Below are positions 32,238 to 43,342 of a stretch of 64,000 nucleotides of DNA, piece by piece (the stretch's first letter is position 1; each line of letters begins with the position of its first letter). A program made the translations under genes and the position numbers. Source of the DNA: Macrolepiota albuminosa (lineage: Eukaryota > Basidiomycota > Agaricomycetes > Agaricales > Agaricaceae). Under the pieces are notes generated by a model. The model was not told the DNA's origin and ran no database searches. It worked only from the letters and a program-made list of their open reading frames with translations. Location of the stretch: positions 1-64,000 of the forward strand of contig JAMWFC010000016.1 in NCBI GenBank assembly GCA_027475525.1. The letters are read 5' to 3'.

Positions 32238-33102
32238 TCCATTACTAATGAATAGATTCAAAGATCAGATAACACAATGAATGGCTGCCCACCTACATCT
32301 CCACAGGTCTCTGTATGGATATTTTAAGGTGGAAGGAGGGTGGCATACCTCTCAAAGGAGTTTTTGTGGCTTAAAAGGGATGTTGGCATCAGCTAGCATC
32401 CATTGGAGTTTGTTGGCAGCTGTTTGGATCTGTCAGGATCCATTGTACATCTATTGGCATCTGCTGGATATCTGCTGATATCTATTGGCATTTATAGAAA
32501 TCCATTGGCAACCCTCAGTATCATTTGGCATCATCTGGCATTCATTGCCTGGCATCAGAGCAGGAGAGAAGACAAGGGGGTGCATGGGCATCTGCCACAT
32601 AGAGTGGTGTCTTGGAGAGTGTGGGAGATGGTGGAAGAGGAATGGAGGTGGGAAGAAAGAGAGGAAAGAGGAAAGAGGATAAGCATGAGTGTTTGCTGAC
32701 ATGCCAGCAGACGTAGCAGATATTGGATGTCAGGTCAGGGAGAAGGAGGGGAGCAGAAGCATGTGGTGTATAAAGATAGAGAGTGAAGAGGATGGCACTG
32801 GGGAGAAAAAGAAGGAAGGGTGGAAGGAGATGCATGAGTGTCTGCTGTCTGCTGGCATACTAGCAGGCAGTAGCAGACATCAGCATGTGAGCTGCCATAG
32901 CTAATGTCAGCAGATGGTAGCTGACGTCCAAAGAAATCTTTTTGTGTAAAAATGACAAACAATTTAGTAGAGATAGTGTTCGGATTGAAAGAGGGGAAAC
33001 AAGTCCGGTGGACCTGTGTTCTGTCCATAAAAATGAATGGATCAAATTAATTTACTAAAATGGTGTCTTTTGACCAATCTATATATATACTATGAAGTTG
33101 CA
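32238..33102. repeat. Short-word repeats (GGCATCTGCTGGA / AGCAGACATCAGC)
   Basis: 32,380-32,570 repeats TTGGCATC-type words, and 32,690-32,930 repeats CTGCTGGCATACTAGCAGG and GCAGACATCAGC-type words, including the inverted pair TGTCTGCT...AGCAGACA at about 32,846-32,880. No gene seen. Confidence 0.45.
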
Positions 33103-34052
33103 ACCAGTCCTAGTGGTTCAGTGGAATATTTGTCAATTGATATTCAATATTGTATGGAGTGGCAGATTCAACTCTCCTAGTCCACCTTAATGATATATAA
33201 TGGTGTCTTTTTATACTGCTGCATTTTTGCACTACATATACACTGTACTAACTTTTGGTAAGCACCTGTGGTCCAATAGAATATTGATACATTGATATTT
33301 CATATTGTGCACAAGAGATGGGTTCAACTCCCACTAGTGCACATTAGAGCAGCAGGCTGCTGATGTCTGCTAGCATCATTAATTTGATCTATTCAAAACT
33401 CTGGAAATTTCTGCAGAGGAATAGAATGCACAAATCTGCATATGTATTCATCCCAGTACATGTGACCAGTTGATGACACACTATGGCTAGGCTACCTTTG
33501 TGCTGGGCTATTGTGACAAAAATAGCCAGCCCTGGTGTATTATCACTTGTCACATGCGCTACAATAAACACACATGCAAGTTTCTTCATTCTACCTCTTT
33601 TTAGTAATTTCTAGAATTTTGAACAGATCAACTTGATAATGCTAGCATTTTACTTGTAGTAAATTGACAGAGGGTAGAAAAGGTACACTGGAGTAGTATT
33701 CTGTATATGGACAGATTAAAGAATTAGAAAAGAGGAAAACCATGAGATGTAGCAGAATATTAGACTGATATTGATTTATACCAGTGCCTGTACAGTAAGC
33801 ATCTGTGGTGTAGTGGAATATTATCACTTGGTATTTATTGTATCTGGCAGTAGGCAGATTTGACTCCTACTAGTGCATTGACATCAAACTGTCAGTAATT
33901 TTTGACCTGCTTAGCTAATTGTTATTTACTACACAGTATGATAAACAAAGTAAGGTTGTAATTTTATTTACAATGTCCTGTAGTCTAGCAGAATATTGTC
34001 AGTTTATATTCCTTCTAGTGCACAATTGGAGAGTTTGAGTCCCCCTTATGTA
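33103..34052 (+). repeat. Four tRNA-related repeats
   Basis: Similar units of about 80-84 nt at 33,103-33,186, 33,261-33,342, 33,798-33,878 and 33,970-34,052. Each has a box-A-like GTGGTNNAGTGGAATATT, a middle rich in GATATT, and a box-B-like GGGTTCAACTCCCAC (best in unit 2, where ATGGG-TTCAACT-CCCAC forms a T-arm with one mismatch). Units 2 and 3 also pair GCAC/GCAT with GTGC at their ends. They look like degenerate copies of one tRNA-derived short interspersed repeat. Confidence 0.5.
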
Positions 34053-34879
34053 ATTGTTGAATAGTGTGTGGTTTTTTTGTGTCTATGAGGGTGGCATAAC
34101 AAATTAAACAGATTTATAATAGATTTGTCACCAGCACAATAGGATGGTTAATTTTAATGAAAAATAACCAATGGAAAAGCTATGAATTATAGTAACTAAC
34201 AATTAAATTACTTGTCATCCATCTCTTCTGCCATCACAACAAATAGCAGCAAAAGGTTTTCTTCATCCTCAGTCATCATATGTCCACTGCTCCAGACTTC
34301 TATTTGTCTACCATCAACTCCAAAATCTCTATGAGCAAGGTTTGCTGATTTTGGAGAGGGAAAAATTGGCTCATGCTTTTAATAATATCTGAGACATGGC
34401 AGACCACATTATTCAGTGATGCAGCCCCCAGATATAACAATACAAAGTTCTATGGCAGACAGTCAGATCCTAATATATTTACACATTTTGAAGTTATCTT
34501 ACAAATTCCTTGTCTAGATGCTGGATAATCCATGCCTCTTCCACTTCAAGACTTGGCACAAGATTGCAAAATATAGAAAATGCTGCAATGAGGCACAACT
34601 CAATGTAGTCAACAACCTCTTGCAAATTTTCTAATACAGTAGCTTGGAACAGGACATTGTGTGATACAGAGGTAGATGTCATTGCATTGTTGCTAGTAGA
34701 AGTGGATACTGCTATATATCAGATTATTGTGCCTTGTAAACAAAAGTGATTTTCAACAATTCTATTGCATGTGACTGTCACAAATCTGTTCCAATCATCT
34801 GCTGATAGAAGCAAGCTATAATAATGTTCTGCATCCATCAGTTCAATCCGCCTCTGCATCTGTTACATCAATCTGTCTC
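34053..34879. other. AT-rich stretch, no gene recognised
   Basis: The minus-strand frame 34,494-34,682 has no recognised domain. It may be flanking debris of the KDZ transposon. Confidence 0.4.
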
Positions 34880-37800
34880 TGTATCTACTATTTTCACAGC
34901 AGATCTCTTGCAGTTTTCCAGGGAATAAAATCAGGAAGCACTCACCTAAATTTATCAATTGCCATTGAGGCCAATTCTTGTCACATGGCCACCTTTTTGT
35001 AGGCATATGACTGGAGACCTCTTTTCTTCACTGATATACTATGCTTTAACCAAATATCTGCCTGGTTGAAGACCATTTCACTTGTGACAAGCTGACATTC
35101 CTCTGTCTATCTGTTGCATTGTGCTCTAGCACGTAGATAATGAACATGATTAACTGAAGAGATATGTTCACAAACAGATGTAATGATAATGGAAATGTTA
35201 ACAAGAGGACTTACATTTAGAAATAGTCACAAATTCATTTTCTGTATCAGAATTAGATTGCCATATCTAAGATACCTTGATTCTTGATGAACTAGGAATG
35301 TTGGGATCTCATATAGCTGTGCTTGCATTCAAATCTACTTTTTGTAGAACTAGATATTTTTTCTGAATGCTGGGGTCCAATCCCAGTTGTAGCAGAGCAC
35401 AGTGGCATTGTGCATAGGCACGAGCCTTTACCAGGATTGAGGCCTGAATTTTTTGAAGAGATGTGCAAGCTTGAGTTTTCACATTCTTGCTTGGGGTGAT
35501 TTGGACAACATGAGAATATAGGAATGATTTCTTTGCAATGAATTCTCAAAGGGCTTACAGGAGCCTTTCAATTTCAATCAAGTACAGATTGTGTATAGGA
35601 ATGATTTCTTTGCAATGAATTCTCAAAGGGCTTACAGGAGCCTTTCAATTTCAATCAAGTACAGATTGTGCTCTATCATTGTTAATAGTGAGACATTACC
35701 CATGATTATAGATGGGAAGGAGATTTCAAAATCTTCTGGAACAACTACATCTGTTGGTCCAAGGTTATCTACTGGCGGTACTAGCAGATTTACTGGTTGT
35801 CTATCTTCTGCCATTTTATTGTTGTCAAAGGCTTCAGGAACTTCATCCAGTTCTAGAGAGGCAATCTGCCTTCCACTAGCAATAAATCTGCTCCTGTCCT
35901 GAGAAGCAGCAAGGACATTGAGTCGAATTCTTAATAGTTCTCTTTCTGCCTTGAGCTTTTGCTAATCATCATTGCTTGCATGCCAATTAAAATGGCGAAC
36001 CTGGCCCTGAATTGCAATTCTGAGCTTCCCATTAGTGAGATAGGTTGAGCCATCAGCAATACACCTTACTGCTGCTCCTCAACATCAAGGGCAAGTTGAA
36101 TCTGGAAGGAATACATATCTGTCACTGCAATATCTGTTGAATGATTTCCACTGTCTGCTGCCATTCGGTCTTCACTTGCATTATTGAAGGTCATTGTACA
36201 AGCTTTGAGAAGACTTCATTTAGTGTAGACCAGAGACTTTCAATTATCTCTCCAGCCAAATAACCAGCCCTGAGAATAAAGAACAGGGCAAAGCAAAAAG
36301 AACAATCCTTCTTATGCCTATGGACATGAAGAAGTCCTATTGCAAAGTCTACGAAGTGATTATCCAGCAGGACTTCTCTGACCTCAGCAAGCTGTTCAGA
36401 AAATTTGACACACCACTAGCATGCTATGTCATATACCAGTAGGAGATGCTGAATCCCATTCATGTTAGTCATCTTAACTGCCCATGTGATGGAAAAGTCT
36501 GTGTAAACCTGGCCTTTATCATGGGTCAAGTTTGTTACACTATTAAAAGCAAAGCCATGTACATGCTGTTGCAACAATACCAGTAATGTCACATGACTTG
36601 TTCATCATCAGGGCCTTTTCAATAGCTTTGAATGTGTTTTCACAAGCTGCTTCCTAGACAGACAGAGGTCCAGCAGATGGCCAATGAACAGGATTGAATT
36701 GATGAGCAGATAGTAGACAGATAGAGTTAAATAATGTCAGTTACTATTGGCTGTTCCTTTGCATGCTTGAGATAGTGGGTGAGCTCATCTCTCCTGGCCA
36801 TCATATCACCACCTTCTGAATGCCATACATTGTAAGCAGAATTAGAATGTCAGACATGATCCATCTTAAAATTGCTGTCCATCATTAAAGAATGATTGAA
36901 CTTCCACCAGACGAGATCTTCTTCCTAGTTAGATAGAAGATTGACTCCTAGTTGAGGACAAGTTGGACAGAATATTGCAAGTTCACCACAGTTTGGCGCC
37001 ATGGGATGCCTTGATTCATCATGTCTGAAGCCTGCCCACTTCAACTTCTTCAGCCACCACCATGAATAAGAAATTCATCATAGCTCACAGTAAAGATTAT
37101 CCACCTCACCAAAAGATGCAATTGGGGAAGTTATTCTTGCAATTTTTTGCCAGTACTAGTAGGTGAATGCTTTGCACTCTAGATTTGTCAGATAGAAGTT
37201 GTCCAGCATAGCCATTGTAAAATATGTTTGTGTCTAATCAAATGTACTGGAGACCAGCAGCAAGCAAATAGTATCCTCCACCAAGACATCTATCCCAAAA
37301 CACTCACATGAAATGACAGTTATGTAGTGTACTCCAGTTGTGTGAACAATCCATTGTATTGGATTCCAAAGCAATCATATTTGTCCATATGGAACCTGTT
37401 CATGGCTGGCCAATCTTCTAGAATACCTTCTATTGGCACATTATTCTCTGGTTCCTGTTGCTCTTCCTCTTCTATGATTTGATCAAGGCTGGCATTTTGA
37501 AGTCTGCTCAGGAAATCTGAAGTTATAGACGGATGTGCTGCCAAATGTCCCAGGTCACTATCTGCTGATGAAAGTTCAACATCCAGTTGATATTTGAGTT
37601 GTAGAAACTCTTGCTCCTGAATGTCCTTTTTCTGCTCATGGTCCTCAAGAGCCCTGACCCTGACCTTCCCTTGATGACAGTTTGCATGCAATGAATTGTG
37701 TTGGATATAGAAATACCCTTCAGTATCCAACATATTCATTGGTTAGAAATACCTACCATTCCATAATTCAGGTCAGTGAAATAGGTTGGAGTTGTGCATG

Positions 37801-38390
37801 TAGTGGAAACATCTGCGACATAATATTCTTGACCTAATGCAATCATGGCATTGCCATCGTGCAAGGTAATAGTCAGAACAAGCAAGGCAATTAGTAATGT
37901 CATCCATTGATTCATGACCAAGCAATCCATTGAGCAACTGTAGAACATAGTTGATGAAGTCATTAAGATAATCTGTCTGTGTCTATGTATGAACTTGAAT
38001 AATTTGCTCTCAATAATAGCATATATTCAAATCACCTTTACATGTCTTATGGATATGGGCATTGTATCATCTACATTATCTACTATTGGATTATTGTCCA
38101 AGTATGCAAAGTTATCATCATCTGAAAATGCCATAGGTGGTGCACTAGTTACAATGGGAATGGAATCCAGTGGTAGCTATTGTATTATGAGGGCTGGCAA
38201 CTCTTGTGTGTTCGAAGTGAGTTGTGTTCTTTCCTCAGCAAACAGGATGAGGTTCCTTTGCCTGATGACTGTTGTTTTTGGTTGCTTGCATTTCTTTAGA
38301 GAGTTCAGGTTCATGATCAAATATCTATGGCCAGGACCTAGCCATTGTACCAGAGATCTAATGAGACCACTCATCAATATTGGCAATATG
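34880..38390 (-). pseudogene. KDZ transposase with CxC2 cysteine cluster, decayed
   Basis: Read on the minus strand with stops and frame shifts: an acidic N-terminus (SDDDNFAYLDNNP, about 38,060), a CxC2-type cluster (CHDCI..RILCRRCFHYMH, then ELWNGRYF; about 37,740-37,840), the core (CPQLGVNL; DSNFKMDHV; CENTFKAIEKALMMNKSCD; HGFAFNSVTNL; LLVYDIAC; GLLHVHRHKKDC; AGYLAGEIIESLWSTLNEV; about 36,190-36,980), and the typical C-terminal helices (IEIERLL-ALREFIAKKSFLY; HVHYLRARAQ; WTEECQLVTSEMVFNQADIW; down to about 34,900). This matches Kyakuja-Dileera-Zisupton transposases, DNA transposons expanded in mushrooms. A 77-nt duplication sits at 35,517-35,670. Terminal inverted repeats not located. Confidence 0.8.
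35517..35670. repeat. Exact 77-nt tandem duplication (KDZ relic)
   Basis: 35,517-35,593 equals 35,594-35,670; the identity ends exactly at those bounds. Confidence 0.95.
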
Positions 38391-38589
38391 CCCTAATTTA
38401 AACAGGCTAGATACCAGCAGACAGCAGACCCTGTTCATTGATGACAAATGGAATCTGTTTGTTATTAACAGACACTGAACAGAAATGTATATTTTATCAT
38501 GTGATCCTTCGGTTGAGAACTGTGTGGTTGCAGAAAATTATATTGTCTACATACATGTCTGCCCTCCTGCAATGCCTGCACCAATATTT

Positions 38590-39376
38590 GCACCAAAAAA
38601 AAAGATGAGTAGAACCAATATTTACAGCAGAAAAAAATCTATCTTTGAACTATATGAGGAACTCTACTGCTCCTCAACTACTTCTCAAGCTCAGACTGCT
38701 ATCTTGAAGGATAAAATCCTAACAGATATCTTCAACTACTGTGCTATTAAGTGGACAGAGCCAAAGACAGAGGAAAAGTAGGCAGAGAGAATCAACAGCA
38801 TATTTTCACCAAAAAAAAAATGAGTAGAACCAATATTTGCACCAAAAAAAAAAAATGAGTAGAACCAATATTTACAGCAGAAAAAAATCTATCTTTGAAC
38901 TATATGAGGAACTCTACTGCTCCTCAACTACTTCTCAAGCTCAGACTGCTATCTTGAAGGATAAAATCCTAACAGATATCTTCAACTACTACTGCTCCTC
39001 AACTACTTCTCAAGCTCAGACTGCTATCTTGAAGGATAAAATCCTAACAGATATCTTCAACTACTGTGCTATTAAGTGGACAGAGCCAAAGACAGAGGAA
39101 AAGTAGGCAGAGAGAATCAACAGCATATTTTCACCAAAAAAAAAATGAGTAGAACCAATATTTGCACCAAAAAAAAAAAATGAGTAGAACCAATATTTAC
39201 AGCAGAAAAAAATCTATCTTTGAACTATATGAGGAACTCTACTGCTCCTCAACTACTTCTCAAGCTCAGACTGCTATCTTGAAGGATAAAATCCTAACAG
39301 ATATCTTCAACTACTGTGCTATTAAGGGGACAGAGCCAAAGACAGAGGAAAAGTAGGCAGAGAGAATCAACAGCAT
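38590..39376. repeat. ~250-bp tandem array, three units
   Basis: Units start near 38,590, 38,838 and 39,163, each with a poly-A run, GAGTAGAACCAATATTTACAG and an open frame (MSRTNIYSRKKSIFELYEEL). The middle unit is longer because 38,914-38,990 recurs at 38,989-39,065 (a 77-nt identity at 75-nt spacing). The open frames follow from the repeat; no function seen. Confidence 0.9.
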
Positions 39377-39989
39377 TTCTCCAGTAATTTTTCTCTTTGG
39401 TATCCTGCCCTCTTGTTCTTTCTCTTTCTCTTTCTCTTTATTTTCATCCTCATTTTTGTTCTCCTGCTCCTTCTGTCAATGATAGGTACCAGGAGGACAT
39501 TGACCAATGTAGGTCACCTGTTTTGGCTTCTTGGCATTCAGCGATGGACCAGACAATTCTCCTGCCACTGGAGGACTCAGTCATTTTCTCTTCTTTAGAA
39601 TTGGTGACGGACCAGATGAATCTCATGCTGCTAGCCTATAACCTATTCAGTTTTCTCATGTCAGTGCCATCAACAGACTGGCCTCAGTCAACAGATCAGG
39701 TCATTCTTTGTCTCCACTTTGTTCTTCCCCCCTTCCACTCCTTTGAGACCATTTCTTCACAGCATCCTTCAATTGTCTTGTCATATCCTCATCAGAAAGC
39801 TTGCTCTGGAGTAGTGGGATAACTTTGTTGATGAAACTTCTCCTGGCATCAAGGATGAGTTTCTTGTCACCCTGGACCTGGCTGCTTGTCAGCCACATGT
39901 CAGTCTATGGGACAACTGTTAGTGCATGTCTATTAGACAGGAGTGCTTGCATCTTACCAGGTCCTTTAGCTGTCCTTTGAGTTGATGCA
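39377..39989. other. No supportable gene
   Basis: Pyrimidine-rich start, then a plus-strand frame (39,397-39,822) and a helical minus-strand frame (39,701-39,898) without recognised domains. Confidence 0.4.
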
Positions 39990-40201
39990 TGTCAGGGGAC
40001 TCCTCATTTCTTTTTTTTCTCACTCCTTATCTCTTCACTCTCCCTTCATTCATTCTCTGATTTCTTCTGACATTATTTCATTTTACTGTTTCTATTCTTT
40101 CAACACTATCTGTTAGTACTACTCTCAGCCCTTGAGGTGCTCTGGTTTTTTAGCTACTATTCAGACAAGTGTGGGCCCTTCAGCACCACTTCCAGACTGC
40201 T

Positions 40202-40208
40202 TATATAA
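40202..40208 (+). promoter_or_regulatory. TATA box in LTR
   Basis: TATATAA inside the palindrome GCTTATATAAGC. Present only in the 5' LTR; the 3' LTR has lost this block. Confidence 0.6.
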
Positions 40209-40405
40209 GCCAGAGTTTGCCTTTCTGACTTCTAAAGTCCAGAGTTTTCCTGCCTTGTTTGCACAGTTGTTTGGTTAGTCAATTTTCGAGTTTTTAAGGT
40301 TTTGTTGTACTGTACAGTTGTTTCCCATGCCTCAGAAGCCCCAGAAGCATTCAACCTGGCATAGGGAATCCCTAAACTTGTTCTCTTTGGATCTCCCTCT
40401 GCCAG

Positions 40406-40468
40406 GTGAGTAGTTATTATGATATTGTCAGTACATACTCTAATACACTTTGGATCTCCCTCTGCCAG
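40406..40468 (+). other. Putative LTR-encoded 5'-leader intron (63 nt)
   Basis: GTGAGTAG...CTAATAC...CTCTGCCAG, bounded by two copies of CTTTGGATCTCCCTCTGCCAG (40,385-40,405 and 40,448-40,468, the second forming its 3' end). Same design as at 23,394-23,457. Confidence 0.5.
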
Positions 40469-40510
40469 CTGTGTGACTGAGCCACAGCCTCTAGAGGTCG
40501 CCCTTACAGC

Positions 40511-40521
40511 AGAACAAGTCT
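40511..40521 (+). promoter_or_regulatory. Primer binding site, self-priming type
   Basis: AGAACAAGTCT two bases inside the LTR end; exact reverse complement of AGACTTGTTCT at 46,446-46,456 in the 3' LTR and a one-base mismatch to the 5' LTR copy. Confidence 0.72.
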
Positions 40522-40622
40522 CTACATTTCGGTCTGGGAGCCCCCTTCAGCCTGCTTGAGCCCTCTCTTGCCCCTTTAGGTCCCTCCCCCACTGGATTAC
40601 TCCCTGTCCCTCTGTTGCTTCT

Positions 40623-41950
40623 ATGACCCAACCAGCCCCCTCAGACACTCCCCTGGACGCTTCTGCCCCTCAGGATGATGCCTGGGGTCGCTTGCTTGCT
40701 CTGGAGACTCAGCCCCCTCAGACACTCCCCTGGACGCTTCTGCCCCTCAGGATGATGCCTGGGGTCGCTTGCTTGCTCTGGAGACTCAGATGCAGACTAC
40801 TCAAGCTTCCCTCACCCTCCACATCACTGAACTTGCTGGATTATGTCAGGCCACAGACACCATCTCCCATTCCCTTCAGGCCCTCTTAGAGCGCCTCCCT
40901 CTTGCTCCTACCCCTCTCCAGGCACCTCCAGTTAGGGCTGACACACCCCCAGTCCCTCGCTTTGGGGCCTCCCCCCCAGTTCATGCCAATATTCCTTGCC
41001 CAGCACTCCCAGACGCATTCAATGGTGACTGAGTGATAGGTGAGTATTTCCTGCAGTCCTGCATCACCTATATTCAGCTCAGTGGTGAGGTGTTCCCTTC
41101 TGATGCTCTCAAGATCGCTTGGGGTCTTTCTTACATGAAGTCTGGGCAAGCTTCAACATATGTGCTACGAGTCTTTCGATGCCCTGGAGGAGTGGAGAGT
41201 TTTGGAAGTTGGGATCAGTTTGAGAAGGAGTTTCAGACAGAGTTCTTCCTCTTGGACCCTGCTAAGGTGGCAGCCCTCACTCTCCAAGATCCTCATTGAT
41301 ATGGGCAGGGGAAGCGGACCTTAGATGAGTATATTGACTCCTTCAGAGCTCTGGCTGAACAGGCCTGCTATCCCGATGGTCTTCAGCTCTGTCTCACCTT
41401 CCAAGATGGCCTCCTTCCCTCTCTCATGGACTGGATCAACAGCATGGCTGAGAGATGACCTGACGACACAAGTATCAAGACCTGGTATCAGGTAGCACAG
41501 GATCAGTGGCAGCTCATGGAGTTACGACATGAGCTCCACTGTGGAACCGCCCCTTGCTCCACCTCACAGGCATCTTTTCCTGCTCATCATTCCATCCAGC
41601 CCTCCTTTCCATTTTGTGCTCCACCCCCAGCTTAGGTACCTGTGGCACATCCCCTCCCTCTTGGGATACCTATGGATGTTGATGCCTCTCATCAACGTTC
41701 CTCCCTTCCTCTCCTCTGCCGTCGCTATGGGAAGCCTGGTCACTTTGCTCGATATTGCCCCCAGGGGTTGGAGGTGCACTATCTCTCAGCTTTAGAGCAG
41801 GAAGAGCTTCTTCTCCAGCTCCTTGCTGCCTGAGACGTTTGAGGAAACCCCTCCCCAGATGTACAGACTGAAACAGAACCTTTGGATGAGTCCTTGGGTC
41901 CTGTGGAAGCTGTAGCAGAACCATCAGATGGGTCTTTTGGTTCTGCAGGG
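40623..41950 (+). pseudogene. gag: Chromovirus 3 gag
   Basis: Starts MTQPAPSDTPLDASAPQ; a 77-nt duplication (40,633-40,786) shifts the frame. Homology to the other element then continues: LPDAFNGD, stop, YFLQSCITYIQLSGEVFPSD, LDEYIDSFRALAEQA, and a knuckle CRRYGKPGHFARYC in which the second Cys is Tyr. At least four in-frame stops. Non-functional capsid gene. Confidence 0.85.
40633..40786. repeat. Exact 77-nt tandem duplication (gag)
   Basis: 40,633-40,709 equals 40,710-40,786; three further bases match by chance. Confidence 0.95.
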
Positions 41951-42810
41951 GAGGGTTTTCAATAGAGCAATGGATGAGTTGTACACCTCCGCCGCCTGGT
42001 GCTAATCAGTTTACATGTCTATCAGTAGAACCTTCTAATGTATCACTCCCTGTTCCTGATTCTCTGACTGAAACTGTAAGCACCCCCTCCAACATACAAA
42101 ATACCCCTTGGTCCAAGCCTCAGCTAAGACCTCCTCTCCTCCTTCTCCTGTCTGATGACCACATGTCCCAGCTTGGGAACGACATCTTCCTCATCGCTAT
42201 GTTGTTGCCTCCACTCCCTCTCCCAACTCTCTGCATCTGAATGTGGAGATTGAGACAACTGACACTCAGCAGACTTGAAGCGTCATAGCTCTCTTGGACA
42301 GTGGTGCTACTGGACTCTTCCTGGACACCTATCATGTGGAACAACACCAGCTCACTACCCGACCCCTCTCTTACCCTATTCCAGTCTATAACATTGACAG
42401 TACGCTCAATGAAGCTGGATCCATCCGCTATGTGGTGGATTTAGTCCTTCGTTATCAGATGCATTCGGAGTGTGCTGTCTTTGCTGTCACCAGCCTAGGA
42501 AAGCAGGACATAATACTTGGGTTCTCCTGGCTGCATGATCACAATTCTGAGATTGACTGGGCCAAGGGTAAGGTGAGCATGAGCCGCTGCCCTTGACGGT
42601 GTTCCACATGTGCCAAGGAAGTTAGAGAGGAGCATAGAGAGGCAGTCCATGAGCGTGCTGCTATCCGGGCCTGCCGAGTTGGACACCTCCCCTTTGCAGA
42701 CCTCGACCTACTGGATCCTCCCCCTCTGGTGTTCCCTTATAGAGAGGCCCTCTATGAGGATGTTCGAGGTGTAGTGAGTGAAGCCCAGATGGAAAATGGA
42801 CGTGAGGGTG

Positions 42811-42964
42811 AATTTGGGTGTGCTCCTGACCCAGAGTCTCCAGACGAGGCTATTGAGACAGGTGATAGGATTTATGCAACTACCTTAAATTTGGGTGTGC
42901 TCCTGACCCAGAGTCTCCAGACGAGGCTATTGAGACAGGTGATAGGATTTATGCAACTACCTTA
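42811..42964. repeat. Exact 77-nt tandem duplication (pol linker)
   Basis: 42,811-42,887 equals 42,888-42,964; the identity ends exactly at those bounds. Confidence 0.95.
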
Positions 42965-43188
42965 CAACCTCCACCAACGGTAGCAGAGATTAGAGCTAGC
43001 CAAACTACTTCCCAGCGGCTAGCTCAGGCATTTGCTGCCAACTCTGCTCCTAAGTCATTCTGAGATGCAGTCCCTCATCACCTGCAAGACTTTGAGGATG
43101 TTTTCTCTAAGGCATCATTTTACTCTCTCCCTGAGCATAAGCAGTGGGACCATGCAATTGAGCTTATGCCCAATGCTGAGCCCTCTAG

Positions 43189-43342
43189 CTGCAAGGTCTA
43201 TCCTCTCTCTCCCATAGAACAGGATGAGCTTGATGCCTTTTTGCAGGAGAATTTAGACTCTGGTCCTGCAAGGTCTATCCTCTCTCTCCCATAGAACAGG
43301 ATGAGCTTGATGCCTTTTTGCAGGAGAATTTAGACTCTGGTC
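43189..43342. repeat. Exact 77-nt tandem duplication (pol linker)
   Basis: 43,189-43,265 equals 43,266-43,342; the identity ends exactly at those bounds. Confidence 0.95.

Larger units (their letters stand above)
39990..40508 (+). repeat. 5' LTR of chromovirus 3
   Basis: 519 bp. Carries about 135 bp absent from the 3' LTR, including a TATA box (40,202-40,208). Contains AAACTTGTTCT (40,374-40,384), one mismatch from a perfect complement of the priming site, and the intron-like segment 40,406-40,468 between 21-bp direct repeats. Confidence 0.93.
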
